A stretch of DNA of 64,000 nucleotides from Poriferisodalis sp965221195. GTDB taxonomy: Bacteria > Actinomycetota > Acidimicrobiia > Acidimicrobiales > Poriferisodalaceae. Both the position numbers and the translations under genes were made by a program. Location of the stretch: contig OZ244864.1 in NCBI GenBank assembly GCA_965221195.1, positions 992,001-1,056,000 of the forward strand, written 5' to 3'. Under the pieces are notes generated by a model. The model was not told where the DNA came from and ran no database searches. It saw only the letters and a program-made list of their open reading frames with translations. Positions 58,745 through 64,000 of the stretch are shown one piece after another; position 1 is the first letter of the stretch, and each line of letters begins with the position of its first letter.

Positions 58745-59452
58745 TCAGAATAAGTCCCAGTAGCTGTCGCGCTGGCGCATCTGCGCCGCCGTCTCCTCAG
58801 CAATGAGCCGACCAGAGCGCAGGACGTATACGCGGTCCAAGATCCGCAGGGCAGCGGGGACGTTCTGCTCCAAGAGAAGCACCGAGAGACCTTCTTCGTC
58901 GGCCAATCGCCGGATCAAAGCGAAGATCTCTTCCACGATGGCGGGCGCAAGGCCGAGCGACGGCTCATCCAGCATGAGCAGTTTGGGTCCGGTCATCAGC
59001 GCCAGCCCCAGGCTGATCATTCGCTGCTGACCGCCGGACATCGTCCCGGCGACCTGGTCCGCTCGCTCAGCGAGCACTGGGAACAGGCGGTGTACGAGTT
59101 TGAGGCGTTCAGATCGCTTGTCGTGGTCACGCTCAACGGCACCGCCGAGCAGCAGGTTGTCCCTGACAGTCAGGTCGGCGAAGACGAATTTTTCAGACGG
59201 GATTAGTGCCATCCCGCCCTTCACGTTGGCCTGCGAGCCAGCGCGTGTCACATCCTTGCCCAAGTAGGTGACGGTGCCGCGCTGGGCGGGATTGGTGCCC
59301 AAGATGGCGGCGATCGTTGTGCTCTTGCCGCTTCCGTTATGGCCGAAGATGCCGACAATCTCACCAGGGTCGAGGCTGATGGAGACACCGAAGACGACGG
59401 TCTTGCGTCCGTAGCCGGCATAGAGATCATCGACCTTGAGGATCGGCTCCAT
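58745..59452 (-). CDS. livF: LivF-type ABC transporter ATPase
   Basis: A 235-residue nucleotide-binding subunit from ATG 59452. LKVDDLYAGYGRKTVVFGVSISL, Walker A FGHNGSGKSTT (GHNGSGKS in place of the usual GPNGAGKT), signature GTMSGGQQRMISLGLALM, Walker B LLMLDEPSLGLAP, and LLLEQNVPAALRILDRVYVL. It lies 31 bases from the LivM-LivG fusion. Confidence 0.9.
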   Translation of the reverse strand: MEPILKVDDLYAGYGRKTVVFGVSISLDPGEIVGIFGHNGSGKSTTIAAILGTNPAQRGTVTYLGKDVTRAGSQANVKGGMALIPSEKFVFADLTVRDNLLLGGAVERDHDKRSERLKLVHRLFPVLAERADQVAGTMSGGQQRMISLGLALMTGPKLLMLDEPSLGLAPAIVEEIFALIRRLADEEGLSVLLLEQNVPAALRILDRVYVLRSGRLIAEETAAQMRQRDSYWDLF

Positions 59453-59483
59453 GACAGGTGGCCTTTGACTCTCGCAGTGCGTG

Positions 59484-61316
59484 TCAGGTCCCAAAATACA
59501 CCTCTGCCAGTTCTGGTGACCCGGTCAGATCATCGATCGTGCCCGCAGCGACGATGCAGCCCAAGTCCATGAAATAGGCATGGTCTGCGAGTCGGCGGAC
59601 CACATGGAGGTTGTGCTCGACGATGCAGACTGTGCGCCCTTGGTCTCGAACCGCTTCGACCATGTGGAGCGTGGCATCAACCCATTTGGTGTCGATGCCG
59701 GACGCGGGTTCGTCGAGCAGCAGCACTGGCGCCTCGGTGGCAAGCAAACGAGCCAGCGATATGAGTTTCGACTGCCCATAGGAGAGCGCGCCGGCGGGGA
59801 CTTCGGCGAAGTCAGCCATCCCGACGAACTCCAGCCAGCGCATCGCCTGCTCACGGGTTCTGGTCTCGCAGCGAGACGGAGCGCGGCCGCCGAGATACAG
59901 CTTCAAGAGCGATTCCCCGTCTTGTTCCTGTACTGCCATCATCACGTTCTGGAGGCAGCTGATGCGGGCGATCAGGCGGACATCTTGGAACGAGCGGACG
60001 AGTCCCATCTGAGCGATCCGATGCGGGCTCAATCCGACGAGTTCGGTGTCGTTCATTTGCACGGAGCCTTTGTCGGGCCTTACGAACCCTGTCAGTAGGT
60101 TGAACACGGTCGTCTTTCCGGCGCCGTTGGGTCCGACGAGGGCCGTGATCGTGCCGGCCCGCAGCTCGAGGTCGAGGTCTTCAGCTGCGACCACGCCGCC
60201 GAAGTGCTTGGTAATGCCACGCGCTTTGAGTACGACATGAGCCCGATCCCAACGATCCTTGCGAGCAGCCATGGGGGATTCCGGCCTTGCGGCCTCGGCG
60301 GCGACAGTGGGTACCCAGTCCTCATGGTCTTCATGGTCCTCATGGCGGTCCTCATGCGTCTGCGTGCTGCGCTGTTCGTCGTCGTGGCCGACGTGCGGGC
60401 GATTCAGCCAGGATCTTGGCCCGGTCAGGCCAACCCACAGCCGTCTCAGTCGCTGAGATCCTTCTGGGATGGCCCCTTGAGGACGGAAGAGCATCAGTGC
60501 TGCGAGCAGCGACCCGTAGAAGATCAACTGAACGATGCTGGCAGTTGAGGGGTCCAACCTGATCGTGTCGCGCAGCAGCGGCTCTAGCAGTACTACGACG
60601 ATGGCACCGAAGACCGACCCCCAAATATTGGCCATGCCGCCCAGAATCACCATTGCGAAGATCGTCAGCGCGAACGGAAAGCCGTACAAGCCCGGAGTTG
60701 CCAGTCGCAGCCATCCTGCGTAGAAGGCGCCTGCCAGACCGGCCATTGCGGAAGTCACGCCGAAAACGGCCAGTTTGAGTGCAAACACGTTCTTACCCAG
60801 CGCTTGCACCGCTACAGCGTCTTCGCGGATCCCTTTGAGCACGCGTCCGTACGCGCTCTCGCCCATGCGATGGCAGGCCAGCATGATCAGCCCCAGCATG
60901 ACGGCGCTGGGAATCACCCAATCGCCTGGCCTGCTCATCTCAATGCCGAAGATCGCTGCTTTGGGAATGCCGATGAGACCGTAGGTGCCACCCAGTTCCG
61001 GGAAAGAGGAGATGACGCCGAGGATGGAAAAGGCGACGGCGATGGTCAGGAGAATGAGGTACTCAACACTGAGACGCATCGCAGGCAGCGCGACGATCAA
61101 GCCAGCGACAAGCGCAAGGACAGCCCCAGTGAGCGCGCCGGTCAAGAAGGGCCACCCGTGAACAGACGCCGTGTATCCCATTGTGTAGCCGCCGATGGCA
61201 CCGAATGCGGCGTGAGCCACGGAGACCTGCCCTGCGTATCCGAGCAGCAGGTTCAACGACACGGCAAAGCCGGAGTAGATGAGAATCTGGACGAGGTAGT
61301 TGAGCCAGAACTGCAT
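59484..61316 (-). CDS. HAAT ABC transporter, LivM-LivG fusion
   Basis: A 610-residue protein from ATG 61316. Residues 1-310 are a LivM permease (GFAVSLNLLLGYAGQVSVAHAAFGAIGG; the EAA-like GAFYAGWLRLATPGLYG region). Residues about 330-385 are a hydrophilic linker containing HEDRHEDHEDHEDW. Residues about 385-610 are a LivG ATPase (ARGITKHFGGVVAAEDLDL; Walker A GPNGAGKTT; signature GALSYGQSKLISLARLLA; Walker B VLLLDEPASGID; VEHNLHVV). It is 8 bases after LivH, so coupled. Confidence 0.9.
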   Translation of the reverse strand: MQFWLNYLVQILIYSGFAVSLNLLLGYAGQVSVAHAAFGAIGGYTMGYTASVHGWPFLTGALTGAVLALVAGLIVALPAMRLSVEYLILLTIAVAFSILGVISSFPELGGTYGLIGIPKAAIFGIEMSRPGDWVIPSAVMLGLIMLACHRMGESAYGRVLKGIREDAVAVQALGKNVFALKLAVFGVTSAMAGLAGAFYAGWLRLATPGLYGFPFALTIFAMVILGGMANIWGSVFGAIVVVLLEPLLRDTIRLDPSTASIVQLIFYGSLLAALMLFRPQGAIPEGSQRLRRLWVGLTGPRSWLNRPHVGHDDEQRSTQTHEDRHEDHEDHEDWVPTVAAEAARPESPMAARKDRWDRAHVVLKARGITKHFGGVVAAEDLDLELRAGTITALVGPNGAGKTTVFNLLTGFVRPDKGSVQMNDTELVGLSPHRIAQMGLVRSFQDVRLIARISCLQNVMMAVQEQDGESLLKLYLGGRAPSRCETRTREQAMRWLEFVGMADFAEVPAGALSYGQSKLISLARLLATEAPVLLLDEPASGIDTKWVDATLHMVEAVRDQGRTVCIVEHNLHVVRRLADHAYFMDLGCIVAAGTIDDLTGSPELAEVYFGT

Positions 61317-61324
61317 AGCTGTTT

Positions 61325-62281
61325 TCAGCTTCTCAATTTCCGTAGGCTCGGCATTCGCAGCTTGACATAGACACCTGACTGATTGAAAGACAGCCAAGAT
61401 AGGTAAGCAACTAGCAGTACGAATACGGCTGTTTGTGTCCATCTCACCGAGAGCCACATCGATGACCATTGTTCTACTAGGGCCACACCGATACCGGTTA
61501 AGAAAACGCGGATAGGTGAACTCGCAGTACCAGCAAGAAAGGCGACTACAAAGGCAAAGATCACCGGCCGCGTCGCCATGCCTGGCTCAACCGCGAACTG
61601 TAAACCAGTCCACACCGCTGCAGTGCCTGCCAGAAAAGTACCGATCGCAAAAACCAAGATGTTGACACGTTGTGAGCTGATGCCGATGGTACGCGCTAGA
61701 TCGGGGTTGGATCGCGTGGCACGGACCATCCGCCCCAATGGTGTGAACCTCAGCAGAGCAGCGAGAGCCAATGCGAGCACCGCGTACGTGATGAAGCTGT
61801 ACACGTCAAAATTCAAGAAAGTGACAGCGCCGATGCTCCACCCTTCACGAGTCGGGCCGAAATATGGCTGGCTCGAAGAACTCCACAGCAGTCGAATGAG
61901 ATTTTCGAGCGCGATTCCGAGACCGAGTGCCGCAACGAAAATGGCCAACAGTTCCGTCGCTCCGGCCAGCCTAGCGAGGGGTCGGTACACGATGCGTTCG
62001 ACTCCGCAAGCGAGCACCACCGCTACGCCGATGCCTAAGAAGACAGCAATCCAAAAGGGCAGTGTCGCGTCAATCAGCGGCGGAATCAGGCCGCGATCTT
62101 TGAAGGTGAAAGCAAGATATGCAGCGAGCGTGTAAAAGGCACCGTAGGCAAAGTGAAACCGGCCTGTTACACCGAGGATGAGGGCCAAGCCCACGCCCAA
62201 GATTCCGTACGCAGCCCCTCGAAATATGCCGTTGGCAGTGAGTTGAAGGAAAGTGTCGAGACTGACGGCAGTGAGGTGCAA
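61325..62281 (-). CDS. livH: LivH-type ABC transporter permease
   Basis: A 318-residue inner-membrane permease with about eight helices. FLQLTANGIFRGAAYGILGVGLALILGVTG is the family start, VERIVYRPLARLAGATELLAIFVAALGLGIALENLIRLLW a core, and VRATRSNPDLARTIGISSQRVN the coupling segment. Start at ATG 62281. The upstream hairpin at 62360-62390 lies between it and the substrate-binding gene. Confidence 0.9.
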   Translation of the reverse strand: MHLTAVSLDTFLQLTANGIFRGAAYGILGVGLALILGVTGRFHFAYGAFYTLAAYLAFTFKDRGLIPPLIDATLPFWIAVFLGIGVAVVLACGVERIVYRPLARLAGATELLAIFVAALGLGIALENLIRLLWSSSSQPYFGPTREGWSIGAVTFLNFDVYSFITYAVLALALAALLRFTPLGRMVRATRSNPDLARTIGISSQRVNILVFAIGTFLAGTAAVWTGLQFAVEPGMATRPVIFAFVVAFLAGTASSPIRVFLTGIGVALVEQWSSMWLSVRWTQTAVFVLLVAYLSWLSFNQSGVYVKLRMPSLRKLRS

Positions 62282-62359
62282 CGGCAGAGTGTCTCCTGCA
62301 AAAATATGGACTGCTCGCGTCCTGTGCGTGCGGAGGTAAATCGAATATCTGTGGGAGGC

Positions 62360-62390
62360 GGGGCGGTGCCCTGTACCTGGGCACCGCCCC
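62360..62390 (-). terminator. Intercistronic hairpin after the substrate-binding gene
   Basis: A perfect 12-bp stem (GGGGCGGTGCCC, 62360-62371, with GGGCACCGCCCC, 62379-62390) and 7-base loop follow the substrate-binding gene by 74 bases and precede livH by 79. It could partly end transcription, giving the receptor more mRNA than the permease genes. Confidence 0.65.
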
Positions 62391-62463
62391 GGCGGTATGG
62401 CTGACTAAAAGATCGTAAGGTAGCTGGTCCGATCAGTGGCTTCGCAGCAGAGTACCTGATAAC

Positions 62464-63828
62464 TCACTGGGCCATCTGGACATCGTCACCGTTGAGATCA
62501 AAATAGGCGTGCGGAACGACCCCGCCGTCTTCGTAGGTGAACACACCCATAGTTCTTGCCAGCACCGAGTGCGTCTCAAGGTCGATCGTCTTGATGCCGG
62601 GACCTGATGCGTCACCGCCATACAGGCTGGCATATGACGGGTTCTCACGGAACGCAGCGTTGAGAGCGGCACCGGTTACCTCGTCACCGTTTTGGCACAC
62701 CCGTCGCACCAAATCCCACATGCCGAACAGATCCTCGTAGTAGTTCGCGGCGTAAAAGTCGGGGAGTTCATCGTACTCTGCCTCGAACTCGTCCACGAAC
62801 AGCTCAGCCCAAGGATTGGTGGGGTTGACGGCATCGAAGTAGTCGTAAGCGAAGGTGTAACCATTTTCGAAGGTGCCCTTTGAAGCGTTGATGCCGTCGG
62901 GCGTGAACTCAAACCCGATCAGGGTTGACTCGACGCCAGCGGTATCGATTTGGTTGACGAACGAGCCGATGTCCTGTCCGTAAATGGCCGCAAGGAGAAT
63001 GTCGGGTTCGTTAGCGGTGATCTTCGGCAAGACCTGCGAATAGTCTTGGGCACCTACTGGGGTCAACTCGTACAGGCCGTTGAACTCGTATCCTGCGTCG
63101 GCGATCTTGTCCAACATGTCATCTCGGATGATGCCGTTGCCTGGTTCGCCTATATCCCACACTACGACACCGACTGTGCTGAGATCCGGTTCTGTCTGCT
63201 TTAGATACTGGAACAGACCGGGCAGGGGGTCGTTGGGCGTGATCGCCCGAGTTCCCCAGAAGAACGGCTGGCCTTGGCCGAAGACGGACGTGCCGCCACC
63301 TCCGTCAAGTGTGAACATCTCGTACTCTGCCGTCTGGGGCAGCATTGCGCCGAGATCGTCGACGTATGAGGCCAACTTTGCGACGTAGCCGCCTTCACCG
63401 AGTTCAGTCATTGCTTGCACGCCGGCGGCAGGATCGCCTGACTTGTGGTCGTGATAGTCGATCTCGAAGATTGGCCCGCCGGCCGCTTCGATGTGCGCGG
63501 CCGCCAGATCGAGGCCGCGACTCATGGTTGACCCATAGAACGAGCCTGCGCCCGTGAAGGCAAGGACAGCGCCAATCGGAATCTCCTGACCGCCGCAAGC
63601 ATCAGGGTCCAAATCGAAGCCTGTCAGGTCGCGGACGCGTTGTCCTAAAGCGACCGGACCTTCGTCGGGACTGGTTACGGATGTGTTGTCTTCGGCGGGA
63701 CTGGTTAAGGATGTGCTGTCTTCGTCGTCGCCGCAGGCGGCGAGGACTGACATGAGTGCAACGGCTGTCAGCAGCACGAGAGCCGAGCGGCGCAGTCGCG
63801 CTTTGAGCTTGAGTGTTTTCGGAAACAT
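62464..63828 (-). CDS. HAAT ABC transporter substrate-binding lipoprotein
   Basis: A 454-residue Peripla_BP_6 receptor. LRRSALVLLTAVALMSVLAACGDD is a lipoprotein signal with its Cys near residue 32. A repeat linker (TSPAEDNTSVTSPDE) follows, then QEIPIGAVLAFTGAGSFYG and the ligand-binding LDLAAAHIEAAGGPIFEIDYHDHKSGD. TGVQAMTELGEGGYV and KTIDLETHSVLARTMGVFTY complete the two-lobed fold. Ligand unknown. First gene of its transporter series. Confidence 0.88.
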   Translation of the reverse strand: MFPKTLKLKARLRRSALVLLTAVALMSVLAACGDDEDSTSLTSPAEDNTSVTSPDEGPVALGQRVRDLTGFDLDPDACGGQEIPIGAVLAFTGAGSFYGSTMSRGLDLAAAHIEAAGGPIFEIDYHDHKSGDPAAGVQAMTELGEGGYVAKLASYVDDLGAMLPQTAEYEMFTLDGGGGTSVFGQGQPFFWGTRAITPNDPLPGLFQYLKQTEPDLSTVGVVVWDIGEPGNGIIRDDMLDKIADAGYEFNGLYELTPVGAQDYSQVLPKITANEPDILLAAIYGQDIGSFVNQIDTAGVESTLIGFEFTPDGINASKGTFENGYTFAYDYFDAVNPTNPWAELFVDEFEAEYDELPDFYAANYYEDLFGMWDLVRRVCQNGDEVTGAALNAAFRENPSYASLYGGDASGPGIKTIDLETHSVLARTMGVFTYEDGGVVPHAYFDLNGDDVQMAQ

Positions 63829-64000
63829 GAATCCCCCCGTTATCCGAATTTTTTTATGTGTACGCCTGCGTCCGCCGCAGCCAAGGCCGCAGAGAACACC
63901 GCAGTGACAAGGGTGACAGAAATTGACACTGATGTCAACTTAACCGGACGAGCGAACCCAGCGGCGGAGCGCGGAACCAGTCGTTCAGGCAGTTCCGCGC
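63829..64000. other. Upstream region of the right-hand transporter operon
   Basis: 172 bases before the receptor ATG hold a T-run near 63850 and AT-rich stretches (63910-63945) that could carry the promoter; no gene or clear -35/-10 pair is seen. Confidence 0.4.

Overview
The window looks like a chromosomal segment of a GC-rich actinobacterium, probably an Acidimicrobiia-type organism. This is inference from gene content: a SigK/RskA-like pair beside a fasciclin lipoprotein, a 1017-residue UPF0182 membrane protein, an actinobacterial-type malate dehydrogenase, and frequent GTG/TTG starts. No 16S gene is present to settle it. No transposase, integrase, phage structural gene or CRISPR array was seen.

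Layout. 0-2.5 kb: two Uma2-family nuclease paralogs (the first cut by the window edge) flank a VapBC-type pair. 2.7-17 kb: mostly housekeeping. It holds a geranylgeranyl-reductase-like flavoprotein, a zeta-like P-loop kinase with a small overlapping partner, folD, mdh, a secreted PBP4-type carboxypeptidase with a cell-wall-binding domain, purH, UPF0182, an initiator tRNA and two cation/proton antiporters. 17-19.6 kb: an anti-sigma/ECF sigma pair and a two-domain FAS1 lipoprotein, recalling the mycobacterial SigK-RskA-MPT70/83 set. 21-25.3 kb: tpa-pta-xsc, a complete three-step route from taurine to acetyl-CoA and sulfite. 25.3-28.3 kb: small redox and surface proteins.

28.5-36 kb is an accessory island of toxin-antitoxin modules and wreckage: a deleted ATPase, VapBC, a MazF/RHH pair, an XRE-ImmA/IrrE regulator with a PIN-like partner, a frameshifted PIN toxin joined to an NYN-nuclease tail, a Phd remnant, a duplicated hairpin RNA-like element in front of an intact NYN protein, and Phd/RelE.

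36-45.7 kb: a Baeyer-Villiger-type monooxygenase, envelope proteins, a Calx-beta secreted protein and an iron/manganese group (bacterioferritin, Bfd, DtxR/MntR-type regulator with an operator-like site before bfd). 45.8-64 kb: catabolic and transport modules. Two HAAT (branched-chain amino-acid type) ABC transporters with fused subunits (LivH-LivM-LivG in one protein; LivM-LivG in the other) lie near two orphan CoxL-like molybdenum hydroxylase subunits, a degenerate SDR and a second BVMO. The right-hand set reads as one minus-strand series LivJ-LivH-LivMG-LivF-BVMO-CoxL-like, suggesting uptake and oxidation of an organic substrate that cannot be named from sequence.

Across the window, short in-frame tandem repeats occur in hydrophilic linkers of many unrelated genes and in intergenic DNA, an unusual genome-wide habit of this organism.
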